A stretch of DNA of 64,000 bases, from the NCBI RefSeq assembly GCF_001945365.1, contig NZ_MSTQ01000003.1, positions 418,447-482,446 of the forward strand, in the 5' to 3' direction. Positions 40,136 through 49,694 of the stretch are shown piece after piece. The translations under genes were made by a program, and so were the position numbers. Positions within the stretch are counted from its first letter, which is position 1; every line of letters begins with the position of its first letter. This DNA comes from Pseudomonas reinekei. GTDB taxonomy: Bacteria; Pseudomonadota; Gammaproteobacteria; Pseudomonadales; Pseudomonadaceae. The notes beneath the pieces were generated by a model that saw only the letters and a program-made list of their open reading frames with translations, searched no databases and was not told where the DNA came from.

Positions 40136-40466
40136 GGGAATTTCCAAACCACGAAGGGGTGCGCGAGCAAGTGCGTCAATGTGCCATTTTTCGGTGCAAG
40201 AGCGCCATCCCCTTAGCCTGCTAACGACTTCGATTTTCATCGGCGAAAAGGTGATAGCGCTGTGCCATGGTCTGAATCTTGCCTTCATTCTCCGCTTCAA
40301 CGCGGCCTCCTTACAAAGGGGACCGAGAATGGGAAGTTTCGCCACAGAGTCGGCCTACAGAGCTGGCAATGGTGAACTTTCGAGGCCTTTTAAACGGGCA
40401 CCGGTCGTGGTCGCACAGACTTCGTCGCACCTCAATGGTGCGGGGTGCCCAAAGGAGTCATGGGGC
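40136..40466. other. 331-bp divergent intergenic region
   Basis: It lies between the MFS transporter (minus) and chemoreceptor (plus) starts. I see no gene or strong promoter match; only the AAAGGAG ribosome site at 40451-40457 is clear. Confidence 0.5.
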
Positions 40467-42524
40467 ATGCAGGCTTTTTTATCACCGGGGATCGGACTGC
40501 TGGGGCGTTTCGGGTTCGCACGCAAATTCCAGCTGTTGTTTTTGCTGTTTATCCTGCCGCTGGCTGGCAGCCTGTGGATGATCGGTCAGGACTACCGCGA
40601 CAAACTGAGTTTGATCTCTGGCGAACGTGCCGGGGTTCGTCAACTTCTCGCCCTTGATGCACTGGACAACCTGCTTTCCGCCCAGCGTGACCGTGCGGCC
40701 CGGTGGCGCGCAACGGAAACCAATCGCCAACCGACACCTGCAACGCTTGCCGCCATGGCTGCCTTCGACGCCGTCCAGCCCGCTGTTGCCCAAGCCGCTT
40801 CGGAGCTTGGCAACGCGCTGCAAAAGGACGAAGCCAAGGACGAAACCCTGGCCCGCTATCAAGCCCTGCAAACCGCGCTCAACGGCCTCGACTCGAAAAG
40901 CTTGAGCAGCGTCGGTTGGTGGCCGGATGGTTACGATCGCTTCACCAACGCCTTGAGTGCCCTGCAAGCGTTGCGCGAGCAGATCGCCATGGACAATCGC
41001 CTGACACTGGCACCGTGGCTGGAAACGTACTTGCTGACGCAGATTTCCACCCAGCACGCGCCGGACCTGATCGAACGCGTCGGGCGCCTGGCAGCGGTAG
41101 GCCAGGCATCCGTGGTGTCCGGGCAGTTCACCTTGCAAAGTCGTCTGCAATTGCGTGATCTGCGCAGCCGCATTGGTGATGCCAGGGAGCAACTGGTAAA
41201 AACTGCAGGACTGCTCGAAGCCCGTTTACCCAGCGCCCTGCAAACCTGGGCAGGCCAATACCATGACAGCCTCAAGCAGCTCGATTCAGGCCTCAAGGTC
41301 CTGGATGACGGGGTGTTCGGCGGCAGCATCAACCTCAAGCCCGAAGACTTCGAGCGCAGCCTGGATGCCCTGCTGTCCAACCTCGCCGCGTTGCGCCAGC
41401 AATCGCTGGAATCGCTGGATCAGCGTCTGAATTACTACCATGACTCGGCGATCCGCCAGTTCATCGTCGTGGCGAGCGTGTTCGGCTGCCTTCTGCTGGC
41501 GGCGTTGTACCTGTTCATTTGTTTGCAGGCGTCGATCCGTCGTAGCGCCAGCGGCATCACCCTGCTCGCCGAAGCCTTGCGCGATGGCAACCTGAGCCTG
41601 CAAGCGCCGGTTCAAGGCCGGGATGAATTGGCGGCCATCAGCACCGCGCTGAATGTGGCCGTGGTGCAATTACGCACCAGTCTGCTCGGCGTGGATCACG
41701 AAACCCTGCAATTGAGCAACGCAGTGCAAACCCTTAACCACCACTCCAGCGATGCTTTGGGCGAAGTCGAAGCCCAACAGCTGCAGATCAGCCAGATTGC
41801 CGCCGCGGCCACGCAGTTGGCGGCGACCTCTCAAGGTGTGGCCCATAGCTGCGAGCAGGCCTCAGGCAGCGCTCAGCAGACCCAGCGCATTGCCGCCGAC
41901 AGCAGTCGCGACAGCCAGCGCACGACGGCCAGTATTCAGCAGCTCAATCAGCGTCTGAATGACACCGCTGCGGCGCTCGGCCGGGTCAGTGAGCAAGGAC
42001 AACAGATCCAATTGGTGGTCGACACCATTCGCGGCGTTGCCGAGCAGACCAACCTGCTGGCGCTGAACGCCGCCATCGAGGCCGCTCGTGCTGGCGAGCA
42101 GGGGCGCGGTTTTGCGGTGGTGGCCGACGAAGTGCGCAGCCTGTCACAGCGCACGCAATCTTCGACCGCGCAAATCGCCGGGACCGTCGACAGCCTGCGC
42201 AGCACGGTGAACGAAGCCGTCAGCCTGATGGAAGCCGCCTGTGGCCAGGCGCAATCCGATGCCTTGGCCGTCACCGGTCTGGGCGAGCGCCTGGGGGAAA
42301 TTGCCAGCGCGGTACAAGGCGTCACCGACACCCTGGCGCAGATCGCGACGGCGGTTGAGGAACAGTCCAGTACCGCCGACGAGGTCAGCGGCAATATCCA
42401 GCAAGTCGATCAGGCCGCGGTCCGATTACTCGAAGGCGCCCGTGCGGTGAACCAGGCTGCCGACACCTTGAGCCATGGCAGCAGGGCCTTGAGCGACAAT
42501 ACCGGCAGATTTCAGCTCAATTGA
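40467..42524 (+). CDS. Methyl-accepting chemotaxis protein
   Basis: A 685-residue transmembrane chemoreceptor. Membrane helices are at about 20-40 (FQLLFLLFILPLAGSLWMIG) and 332-352 (FIVVASVFGCLLLAALYLFICL). The roughly 290-residue region between them is helical by composition, so it is probably a helical-bundle sensor rather than Cache. HAMP and the signalling hairpin ([20 protein letters not shown]) follow. ATG 40467 has AAAGGAG nine bases upstream; the frame stays open far upstream without other support. Confidence 0.9.
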   Translation: MQAFLSPGIGLLGRFGFARKFQLLFLLFILPLAGSLWMIGQDYRDKLSLISGERAGVRQLLALDALDNLLSAQRDRAARWRATETNRQPTPATLAAMAAFDAVQPAVAQAASELGNALQKDEAKDETLARYQALQTALNGLDSKSLSSVGWWPDGYDRFTNALSALQALREQIAMDNRLTLAPWLETYLLTQISTQHAPDLIERVGRLAAVGQASVVSGQFTLQSRLQLRDLRSRIGDAREQLVKTAGLLEARLPSALQTWAGQYHDSLKQLDSGLKVLDDGVFGGSINLKPEDFERSLDALLSNLAALRQQSLESLDQRLNYYHDSAIRQFIVVASVFGCLLLAALYLFICLQASIRRSASGITLLAEALRDGNLSLQAPVQGRDELAAISTALNVAVVQLRTSLLGVDHETLQLSNAVQTLNHHSSDALGEVEAQQLQISQIAAAATQLAATSQGVAHSCEQASGSAQQTQRIAADSSRDSQRTTASIQQLNQRLNDTAAALGRVSEQGQQIQLVVDTIRGVAEQTNLLALNAAIEAARAGEQGRGFAVVADEVRSLSQRTQSSTAQIAGTVDSLRSTVNEAVSLMEAACGQAQSDALAVTGLGERLGEIASAVQGVTDTLAQIATAVEEQSSTADEVSGNIQQVDQAAVRLLEGARAVNQAADTLSHGSRALSDNTGRFQLN

Positions 42525-42528
42525 TGCC

Positions 42529-42559
42529 CTCCCCTGAGCCGTTTTTTCGGCTCAGGAGG
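42529..42559. terminator. Hairpin after chemoreceptor
   Basis: CCCTGAGCC and GGCTCAGG arms around a T-rich loop; it lacks a following T run, so its role as terminator is only likely. Confidence 0.45.
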
Positions 42560-42600
42560 ATAAGCGGTTGAAAGCGTAGAGAAATATTTTAGATTTGTGC

Positions 42601-42629
42601 TTGACGCATCCCCGTTACCGGTGAATAAT
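42601..42629 (+). promoter_or_regulatory. Promoter of tRNA-Met
   Basis: TTGACG, 17-bp spacer, AATAAT, ending 11 bp before the tRNA 5' end. Confidence 0.7.
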
Positions 42630-42640
42630 GCGCGCCACTT

Positions 42641-42717
42641 GGCTACATAGCTCAGTTGGTTAGAGCATAGCATTCATAATGCTGGGGTCCGGGGTTCAAG
42701 TCCCTGTGTAGCCACCA
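42641..42717 (+). tRNA. tRNA-Met (elongator, anticodon CAT)
   Basis: A 77-nt cloverleaf: GGCTACA/TGTAGCC acceptor, anticodon loop TTCATAA (CAT), T-arm GGTTCAAGTCC, encoded CCA. The first base pair of the acceptor is G-C, unlike initiator tRNA. It is followed by a terminator. Confidence 0.97.
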
Positions 42718-42723
42718 AGTACT

Positions 42724-42757
42724 AAAAACGGCTTACCGAAAGGTAAGCCGTTTTTTT
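42724..42757 (+). terminator. Terminator of tRNA-Met
   Basis: ACGGCTTACC and GGTAAGCCGT arms with a short GAAA loop and seven T. Confidence 0.92.
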
Positions 42758-42761
42758 ATGC

Positions 42762-42798
42762 CTGTTGCAGGAGCAAGCTCGCTCCTGCTCTGAAAAAT
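42762..42798. repeat. Single REP element (partial)
   Basis: TTGCAGGAGCAAGCTCGCTCCTG, a degenerate member of the same REP family as those elsewhere in the window. Confidence 0.5.
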
Positions 42799-42907
42799 CC
42801 GCCGGTTGATGAAGGACCAAAGCAACTTCGTCTCAGGCCGGTTTGCTTCACTCCGTGGCGGTCGATAAAGTCCTCGATACATTTACCTCACGGATGGAGT
42901 GCCCCGC

Positions 42908-44740
42908 GTGATCTCAGCCTTCCACTTGAGCCGCCATCGTGCGTCGGCCATCGCGCTGATTGTTGCTGCGTTAACCCTCGGCGCCTGCAACAACGCGTCG
43001 GTGCCGACCTTGCCGCTCGCGCCGGAAAGCGCTTCCGGTTATCGCACCGACCTGCAGACCCGTCACGCCTCAAAACACATGGCTGCCGCCGCCAATCCGC
43101 TGGCCGCCGAAGCCGGGCGCGAGATGCTGCGTCGCGGCGGTTCGGCCATCGATGCGGCGATTGCGATGCAGGCCGTGTTGACACTGGTCGAGCCGCAATC
43201 ATCGGGCATCGGCGGTGGTGCGCTGATCGTGCTGTGGGACGGTAAAAATGTGCGCACCTACGACGGCCGCGAAACGGCACCGGCCGGCGCCACAGAGAAG
43301 CTTTTCCTGCAAGCCGACGGACAACCGATGGCATTCACCCAGGCACAGATGGGTGGTCGATCGGTGGGCACACCGGGCGTATTGCGTGCCCTTGAGCTTG
43401 CTCATCAAAAACACGGACGCCTGCCCTGGGCGCAGCTGTTCGAACCGGCGATCAGACTCGCCCAGCAAGGTTTCGCCATCTCGCCACGCCTGCACGGGTT
43501 GATCGCCTCGGACAGCGCCATGACTCGCTCGCCGGAGATGATGGCTTACTTTCTGAATTCCGATGGCAGCCCGAAAGCCAGCGGCACCCTGTTGAAGAAT
43601 CCGGCGCTGGCCGCATTGTTCCAACGCATTGCCAAGGAAGGACCGGACGCGTTGTACAAAGGTCCGGTCGCGCAGGAAATCGTCGCCAAGGTCCAAGGCC
43701 ACGGCAACCCCGGGAGCCTGTCGCTAAACGATCTCGCTCACTACAGCGCCAAGGAACGCGCGCCCCTGTGTACCGACTACAAGCGCTGGCAGGTCTGCGG
43801 CATGCCGCCGCCATCATCGGGCGGGATCGCCGTGGCGCAGATCCTCGGCACGCTGCAAGCCCTGGAGACCCGCGATAAACGCTTCGCCCTCGCCCCAATG
43901 AAACCGGTAAAGACCAGCGCCCTTGCCGGCCTCGAGCCCACCCCTGAAGCCGTGCACCTGATCTCCGAAGCCGAGCGCCTGGCCTACGCCGACCGTGCGC
44001 AATACGTGGCCGATACGGACTTTGTACCGGTGCCCGTCAAAGGTCTGGTGGACCCGGCCTACCTCGCCAGCCGCGCAGCCCTGATTGGCGACCGAAGCAT
44101 GGGCATCGCCCAACCGGGCATGCCGCCGGGCATTCAGGTCGCGTACGCGCCGGATCGTTCGCCATTGCGTATTTCCACTTCGCAAGTCGTTGCCGTCGAT
44201 GATGAGGGCGGCGCCGTTTCGATGACCACCACCATCGAATCAGCCTTCGGCTCGCATGTGATGGTGCAAGGCTTTCTGCTCAACAACGAGATGACCGACT
44301 TCTCGTTCATCCCCGAAGAGAATGGCCAGAAAGTCGCCAACCGCGTCGAACCGGGCAAACGCCCGCGTTCCTCCATGGCACCGACGCTGATCTTCGATCG
44401 CCAGAGCGGTGAATTCCTCGCCAGCATCGGCTCCCCCGGTGGCTCGCAAATCATCGAGTACGTCGCCAAATCCACCATCGGCCTGCTCGACTGGAACCTC
44501 GACCCGCAAACCGCCATCAACCTGCCCAACTTCGGCAGCCGCAACGGCCCGACCGAACTGGAACGCGGCCAATTCAGCCCGATGTTGATCCAGGCGCTGA
44601 AGGACAAAGGTCACAGCGTGAACGAGATCGACATGACCAGCGGCACCCAGGCGATTGTTCGGGTCAAGGATGCGCAAGGCAACGCATCACTGGCAGGCGG
44701 CGCTGACCCTCGGCGGGAGGGGGAAGCCTTGGGGGATTGA
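42908..44740 (+). CDS. ggt: Gamma-glutamyltransferase
   Basis: A 610-residue N-terminal nucleophile hydrolase precursor that cleaves the gamma-glutamyl bond of glutathione. The large-subunit start is typical (SKHMAAAANPLAAEAGREML, GGSAIDAAIA); the autocleavage Thr is probably in ISTSQVVAVDDEG at about residue 425, and SMAPTLIF plus GSPGGSQII form the small-subunit active site. The signal peptide ends LTLGAC, a lipobox, so this copy may be lipid-anchored. I chose GTG 42908, eight bases after GGAG, over GTG 42899. Confidence 0.92.
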   Translation: MISAFHLSRHRASAIALIVAALTLGACNNASVPTLPLAPESASGYRTDLQTRHASKHMAAAANPLAAEAGREMLRRGGSAIDAAIAMQAVLTLVEPQSSGIGGGALIVLWDGKNVRTYDGRETAPAGATEKLFLQADGQPMAFTQAQMGGRSVGTPGVLRALELAHQKHGRLPWAQLFEPAIRLAQQGFAISPRLHGLIASDSAMTRSPEMMAYFLNSDGSPKASGTLLKNPALAALFQRIAKEGPDALYKGPVAQEIVAKVQGHGNPGSLSLNDLAHYSAKERAPLCTDYKRWQVCGMPPPSSGGIAVAQILGTLQALETRDKRFALAPMKPVKTSALAGLEPTPEAVHLISEAERLAYADRAQYVADTDFVPVPVKGLVDPAYLASRAALIGDRSMGIAQPGMPPGIQVAYAPDRSPLRISTSQVVAVDDEGGAVSMTTTIESAFGSHVMVQGFLLNNEMTDFSFIPEENGQKVANRVEPGKRPRSSMAPTLIFDRQSGEFLASIGSPGGSQIIEYVAKSTIGLLDWNLDPQTAINLPNFGSRNGPTELERGQFSPMLIQALKDKGHSVNEIDMTSGTQAIVRVKDAQGNASLAGGADPRREGEALGD

Positions 44741-44760
44741 GAGGTACGACGTAGAAACGG

Positions 44761-44792
44761 AAAAGGGCTTACCTTCGGGTAAGCCCTTTTTT
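44761..44792 (+). terminator. Terminator of ggt
   Basis: AAGGGCTTACC-TTCG-GGTAAGCCCTT with six T. Confidence 0.9.
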
Positions 44793-44847
44793 ATGGGACG
44801 CAAAGCCACATCGTCGACCTTGCCAGTTCATCCATGTCGCACCCAGT

Positions 44848-45942
44848 TCAACGACTGATTTTCAGCGCCCTTCGAGCCTTATGCCTTTGAACTGCCAGCT
44901 CGATCAGCCGCGAAACCAATTCACTGTAGGTCATGCCTGCGGCCTGCCAGAGTTTCGGGTACATGCTGATGCGGGTGAACCCGGGCAGTGAGTTGATTTC
45001 GTTGATCAGCACTTCGCCGCTGTCGGTCAGGAACACGTCGACCCGCGCCAGCCCGGAACAGCCCAGCACATGAAAAGCCTCGATTGCCATGGCCCGGATG
45101 CGCTCGCTGGCCTCGACACTGATATCCGCCGGGACCACCACTTGAGCGGCTGTGTCATCGATGTACTTGCTGTCGTAGGAATAAAAACCGCTGCGCACCA
45201 CGATCTCGCCGCAACCGCTGGCGATAGCCTCTTCATTACCAAGCACCGCGCATTCGATTTCGCGGCCACTGACCGCCGATTCGATCAGCACCTTCTCATC
45301 AAAGCCCAAGGCCAGCTCGACAGCCGCCAGATAGCCGGCTTCATCGGTCACCTTGCTCACGCCCACGGAAGAGCCCTGGTTGGCCGGTTTGACGAACAGC
45401 GGCAGGCCGAGTTTTGCCGACACTTGCGCGAAACTGTTGCGTGCGGCGGTCGTGCGCGTCAGGGTCACGAACGGTGTGACCGCCAGCCCGGCATCACGCA
45501 GCAGACGCTTGCTGATGTCCTTGTCCATGCACACCGCCGAACCCAGTACGTCGGAACCCACAAACGGCAAGTCGGCCATGCGCAACAAGCCTTGCAGGCA
45601 ACCGTCTTCACCCAGGGTGCCGTGGACGATCGGGAAGATCACATCGACGTGGCCCAGCAACTCCTGGCTGGAAGTTTCCACCAGTTGCTGGCTGGCCTTG
45701 CCCGGCACGACCGCTAATTCGCGGTTGGATTGATTGAGGGCGATCAACGCCGGATTCTCTTGGTTGAGCAGGAAATTCGAAGGGTCATTGAGGTGCCAGT
45801 GCCCTTGTTTGTCGATGCCGATCAGCACCGGTTCGAAGCGCGAACGGTCCAGCGCATCGACGATGTTTTTCGCCGATTGCAGCGACACTTCATGTTCAGC
45901 CGAACGCCCACCGAAAATAATCCCTACACGCAGTTTGCTCAT
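44848..45942 (-). CDS. ddlA: D-alanine-D-alanine ligase
   Basis: A 364-residue ATP-grasp ligase that makes the D-Ala-D-Ala dipeptide of peptidoglycan. [20 protein letters not shown] is the N-terminal signature; the ATP site includes [18 protein letters not shown] and the final motif is [18 protein letters not shown]. Length and sequence fit the DdlA rather than the shorter DdlB type; DdlB is normally in the cell-division cluster, so this is a free-standing copy. Confidence 0.93.
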   Translation of the reverse strand: MSKLRVGIIFGGRSAEHEVSLQSAKNIVDALDRSRFEPVLIGIDKQGHWHLNDPSNFLLNQENPALIALNQSNRELAVVPGKASQQLVETSSQELLGHVDVIFPIVHGTLGEDGCLQGLLRMADLPFVGSDVLGSAVCMDKDISKRLLRDAGLAVTPFVTLTRTTAARNSFAQVSAKLGLPLFVKPANQGSSVGVSKVTDEAGYLAAVELALGFDEKVLIESAVSGREIECAVLGNEEAIASGCGEIVVRSGFYSYDSKYIDDTAAQVVVPADISVEASERIRAMAIEAFHVLGCSGLARVDVFLTDSGEVLINEINSLPGFTRISMYPKLWQAAGMTYSELVSRLIELAVQRHKARRALKISR

Positions 45943-46062
45943 TCATATCACCTCAACGATTGGTCACCAGGTGCGCACCGAACAACAGATAGAAATGCCC
46001 CGCAAAGCGACCCAACCTTTGCGGGAACGGAAAAGGTGCAGCGCATCGGTCCAGGTGTCACC

Positions 46063-46662
46063 TTACGGTTGCAAGGTCTTACCGTCCACCGGATCGCCGA
46101 TGGTCAAAAAGTGCCCGCCGGCAACATGGTGCAGCGTGCGCAACGCATCGTGGGCTTCAAAGTGCCAACGCCCTTCACTGAACACGCGCTCGTCGGCCTG
46201 TGCGGCAATTACTTCGGCCAGGAACAGGTCGTATTGTTGATGGTTGTCGGGCTCCGACATCAAACGGCATTCCAGCCAGGCGACACAGCCTTCGAGCATC
46301 GGGGCGTCGATCAGCTCAGCAGCGAAGGTCGACAAGCCGTAGGTCAGGAACTTGTCACGCCCCTGCTCCCGGGTCAGCGCCAGGCCGGAGGTCGAGCCGA
46401 CGGTTTGGACGATATCGGCCTGCGCCGCGCAAGGCACATTGAGCACGAATGTGCCTGAAGCTTCGAGCAGTTGGCGGGTCCAGGTGGATTTGTCTAGGAC
46501 CACGGCAATTTTCGGCGGCTCGAAATCCAGTGGCATTGCCCAGGCCGCCGCCATGATGTTGCGCTGCCCGCCGTGGGCGGCGCTGACCAGCACGGTCGGC
46601 CCGTGGTTGAGCAAACGATAGGCTTTGGGCAACGGGACCGGACGGCGGTGGGATACGCTCAT
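46063..46662 (-). CDS. Flavin reductase family protein
   Basis: A 199-residue FMN-binding split-barrel protein. The N-terminal PKAYRLLNHGPTVLVSAAHGGQRNIMAAAWAMPL matches flavin reductase-like proteins (DIM6/NTAB family), and KFLTYGLSTF plus a central EGCVAWLEC are typical. It may supply reduced flavin to a monooxygenase or reduce other substrates; none is encoded beside it. Start ATG 46662 has GGAGCAG upstream; the longer frame is rejected. Confidence 0.86.
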   Translation of the reverse strand: MSVSHRRPVPLPKAYRLLNHGPTVLVSAAHGGQRNIMAAAWAMPLDFEPPKIAVVLDKSTWTRQLLEASGTFVLNVPCAAQADIVQTVGSTSGLALTREQGRDKFLTYGLSTFAAELIDAPMLEGCVAWLECRLMSEPDNHQQYDLFLAEVIAAQADERVFSEGRWHFEAHDALRTLHHVAGGHFLTIGDPVDGKTLQP

Positions 46663-46738
46663 GGATATCTGCTCCTTGAGGGGAAAGAGCCGATTGTAGC
46701 GATATCCCGCGAGACGAGGATCTTTTAACGGCCAGGCA

Positions 46739-48055
46739 TCAAGACGACAACTGATTGGCAAACTGCCCCACGGCGTTGACCACTTTCTGCGCACCGTCCT
46801 GGATCTCGACGATCACCGTGCCCGCTTCCGCCGCCAGCGCCAACCCTTGCTCGGCCTGGAGCTTGCCGTCGGTCATCAGGGCCACGGCGTTGCGCGCCAT
46901 GTCCTGGTTCTGACGCACGACCAGCACGATCTCATCGGTAGCCTGGCTGGTGCGCGAAGCCAATTGCCGGACCTCGTCTGCCACCACGGCAAAACCTCGG
47001 CCCTGCTCACCGGCACGGGCCGCTTCGATGGCGGCGTTGAGCGCCAGCAAGTTGGTCTGTTCGGCAATGCCGCTGATGGTCTTGACGATGGTGCCGATCA
47101 CCAGCGATTGCTCATTCAGGGCTTCGATGCCATCGCCAGCGGTTTGCATGTGCCGGGCGAGATCACGCATCACGTCCACGGCCTGTGTTACCACGGCCGT
47201 ACCGCGCTGGGCACTCTGGTCAGTTTGCTGCGACGTGCTGTAGGCAATGTTCGCCGCTTCGGCGACGGCTTGTTCCTGGTTGACCTGATCGGTAATTACC
47301 GTGGCGAACTTCACCACTTTGTAGAGCTTGTTGTTGGCATCAACCACCGGGTTGTAGGACGCCTCCAGCCAGACCGTACGACCATGGCTGTCGTTACGTT
47401 TGAAACGATCAGCCACGTACTCCCCCGCATTCAGGCGACGCCAGAAGTTCTGGTACTCGGCGCTGTTGTAATCTTCCGGAAAGCAAAAGGTCCGGTGATG
47501 TTTGCCCTTGATCTGCGCCAGGCTGAAACCCATGCCCGAAAGAAAACGATCATTGGCTGCCAGCACGTTGCCATTGAGGTCGAATTCGATCACCGCCGTC
47601 GAGCGCACCAAGGCGCCGATCAGGTTTTCATGTTCGCGGGAGGCCTCGATGGTGCGGGTCAGGTCGCTGGAGAAAATCGAGAAATGTTTGATCCGACCGT
47701 CCGCCGAGCGTACCGGTTGCAGGATCGAACGCAGCCAGGCTTCCTGGCCCGTACCGCGCAACAAACGCACAGTGCCGGCAAAGTGCTCGCCGCGAGTCAG
47801 CGCAGTGCTGAAGCGGCGCTGGAACTCGTCGTTCTTTACATGATCCGGGGCGATATCGTCGATGTGGCGACCGATCAGCTCGCCGCTCTTGTAGTGCATT
47901 TCACTCAGAAAGTTCTGATTGACCGACTGGACCCGGCCGTCCGTATCAAGGGTCAGCACCAGCATCTCGCTTTCCAGGCTTTCCTTCACTTGCTGGAGGC
48001 TGGAGAGTTCTTCACGAAGAGCCGACAGCTCCTGCTTCAAGCGTTTATTGAACAT
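46739..48055 (-). CDS. Soluble chemoreceptor with two PAS domains (BdlA-like)
   Basis: A 438-residue cytoplasmic protein with no membrane helix. An N-terminal coiled coil (about 1-30) is followed by PAS 1 (about 30-140), PAS 2 (about 150-255) and a short methyl-accepting signalling domain with [20 protein letters not shown] near residue 345. The architecture is that of P. aeruginosa BdlA (two PAS plus MCP), which senses cues for biofilm dispersion, and of Aer-like receptors. The signalling domain is shorter than in membrane receptors. ATG 48055 or GTG 48064 may be the start; neither has a good ribosome site. Confidence 0.85.
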   Translation of the reverse strand: MFNKRLKQELSALREELSSLQQVKESLESEMLVLTLDTDGRVQSVNQNFLSEMHYKSGELIGRHIDDIAPDHVKNDEFQRRFSTALTRGEHFAGTVRLLRGTGQEAWLRSILQPVRSADGRIKHFSIFSSDLTRTIEASREHENLIGALVRSTAVIEFDLNGNVLAANDRFLSGMGFSLAQIKGKHHRTFCFPEDYNSAEYQNFWRRLNAGEYVADRFKRNDSHGRTVWLEASYNPVVDANNKLYKVVKFATVITDQVNQEQAVAEAANIAYSTSQQTDQSAQRGTAVVTQAVDVMRDLARHMQTAGDGIEALNEQSLVIGTIVKTISGIAEQTNLLALNAAIEAARAGEQGRGFAVVADEVRQLASRTSQATDEIVLVVRQNQDMARNAVALMTDGKLQAEQGLALAAEAGTVIVEIQDGAQKVVNAVGQFANQLSS

Positions 48056-48182
48056 GGAATACACCGATGGACAGGGTAGAAAGCGATATGCAGCCTAACC
48101 ATCGGCCTTGCGAATCTTTTCTGAAGAGCGCTTGAGCTATGTCCTACAAAAATAGTTGTCCCACGTTCGACAAGCCCTTCAT

Positions 48183-49496
48183 TCAGACAGCGCGGGCTGC
48201 CGAGCAATGCCCAACGCCGGGCATCCGCGCACCGAAATATGCCGCGCTGCCCACACCCACCGCGCCCATCACCGCACAGAAAATCACACAGATCCATGGG
48301 CTCCACGGCATCAGCCCGATCAACAACAGCGGTGTGATACTCGCCCAGGCGGCGTAGGCAATGTTGTAGGTGAAGGAAATGCCCGAGACACGAACCCGCG
48401 CCGGAAACAGGCTGACCATGACCGACGGCACCGCGCCGACCACCCCGCATCCAAGGCCGGCAATGGCGTAGGCCAGACCGACCCAGTCACCGCCGCTGAT
48501 CAGGCAGCTGTACAGCACGCCGATGCCCAGCGGCAGCAACAGGCTGTACAACATCACCGTACGCCAGGCCCCCATGCGATCGACCAGCCACCCGGCGACC
48601 ACGCAGCCGATGTTCAAGAAGACGATGCCCACTGCGCTCAAGGCGAAGGTATGACTGGCGGTCATGCCGAAGGTTTTCTGCATCATGGTCGGGGTGATGA
48701 CCACAAACACCACCACGGCCGAGGTCAGCACGCAGGTGAGGATCATCGCCGGCAGCATCGCCAGACGATGTTCCCGCAGGACCGCCCGCAGCGGCAGCTC
48801 GACCGTCTCTTCGCGCCGCGCCTGCATGGCCATGAACACCGGGGTTTCGCTGAGCCAGCGGCGCAACCAGACCCCGATCACGCCGAACACGCCCCCTAGC
48901 AGGAACGGGTAACGCCAGGCGTAATCGAGGATTTCTGCCGGGGTAAATGCCTGTGCCAAAAACGTCGCCGTCAAAGCGCCAAGCAGATAGCCAAAGGTCA
49001 GCCCCGCCTGCAAAAAGCCCAAGGCATAGCCGCAATGGCCGACCGGCGCGTGCTCGGCGACGAACACCCAGGCGCTCGGCACCTCGCCGCCCACCGCCGC
49101 GCCCTGGAGAACTCGCAAAGCCAACAGCAGCAGCGGTGCGAAGTAACCGATTTGCGCGTAGGTCGGCATGATCCCGATCAGCAGGCACGGCAGCGCCATC
49201 ATCAGGATGCTCAGGCTGAAGACCTTTTTGCGACCGAGCCGGTCGGCGAAATGCGCCATCAGGATTCCGCCCAGAGGCCGCGCCAGGTAACCGGTGACGA
49301 AGATCCCGAAGCTTTGCAGCAGGCGCAGCCACTCGGGCATTTCCGGTGGGAAGAACAGCTGGCTCAAGGTCAGCGCGAAAAATACGAAAATGATGAAATC
49401 GTAGATTTCCAGCGCCCCGCCGAGGGCTGCGAGCCCCAGGGTCTTGTAGTCTGAGCGGCTGAACGGCGCCGGGCGTGAAACGGTGTTGGCAGTCAT
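48183..49496 (-). CDS. MHS-family MFS transporter (citrate/dicarboxylate type)
   Basis: A 437-residue transporter with 12 hydrophobic segments. The features ALGGALEIYDFIIFVFFALTL, RPLGGILMAHFADRLGRKKVF (motif A) and LRVLQGAAVGGEVPSAWVFVAEHAP define the metabolite:H+ symporter family, which includes citrate, alpha-ketoglutarate and proline/betaine carriers. ATG 49496 starts the conserved region. It diverges from the fatty acid transporter across about 200 bp. Confidence 0.88.
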   Translation of the reverse strand: MTANTVSRPAPFSRSDYKTLGLAALGGALEIYDFIIFVFFALTLSQLFFPPEMPEWLRLLQSFGIFVTGYLARPLGGILMAHFADRLGRKKVFSLSILMMALPCLLIGIMPTYAQIGYFAPLLLLALRVLQGAAVGGEVPSAWVFVAEHAPVGHCGYALGFLQAGLTFGYLLGALTATFLAQAFTPAEILDYAWRYPFLLGGVFGVIGVWLRRWLSETPVFMAMQARREETVELPLRAVLREHRLAMLPAMILTCVLTSAVVVFVVITPTMMQKTFGMTASHTFALSAVGIVFLNIGCVVAGWLVDRMGAWRTVMLYSLLLPLGIGVLYSCLISGGDWVGLAYAIAGLGCGVVGAVPSVMVSLFPARVRVSGISFTYNIAYAAWASITPLLLIGLMPWSPWICVIFCAVMGAVGVGSAAYFGARMPGVGHCSAARAV

Positions 49497-49663
49497 AAAG
49501 AACTCTGGCACAGGCAAAAACCAAGGCGCCCATGGTCTACGCAAACGCGCTGGCGGACAACCCGTTAGACCAAAGTCCCATAGCCGCAAAACATCCCCGC
49601 AAAAAACCCTCGATTGAATTAATGTTGTCGTCTGTCCAGACGGGCTACAGTCGCCCTGAAGAC

Positions 49664-49680
49664 CACAACAAACATAAAAA
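49664..49680 (+). promoter_or_regulatory. Possible Hfq/Crc-type A-rich site before the fatty acid transporter
   Basis: CACAACAAACATAAAAA lies just before the GAGG ribosome site. It is one base from the AAnAAnAA catabolite-activity motif that Hfq/Crc binds in pseudomonads to block translation of catabolic mRNAs. Confidence 0.35.
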
Positions 49681-49694
49681 TTCGAGGTATTCCC

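Noticed and set aside
42641..42717. tRNA-Met 3' end as an active phage or island attachment site
   Set aside because: I found no direct repeat of the tRNA end and no integrase in the window.
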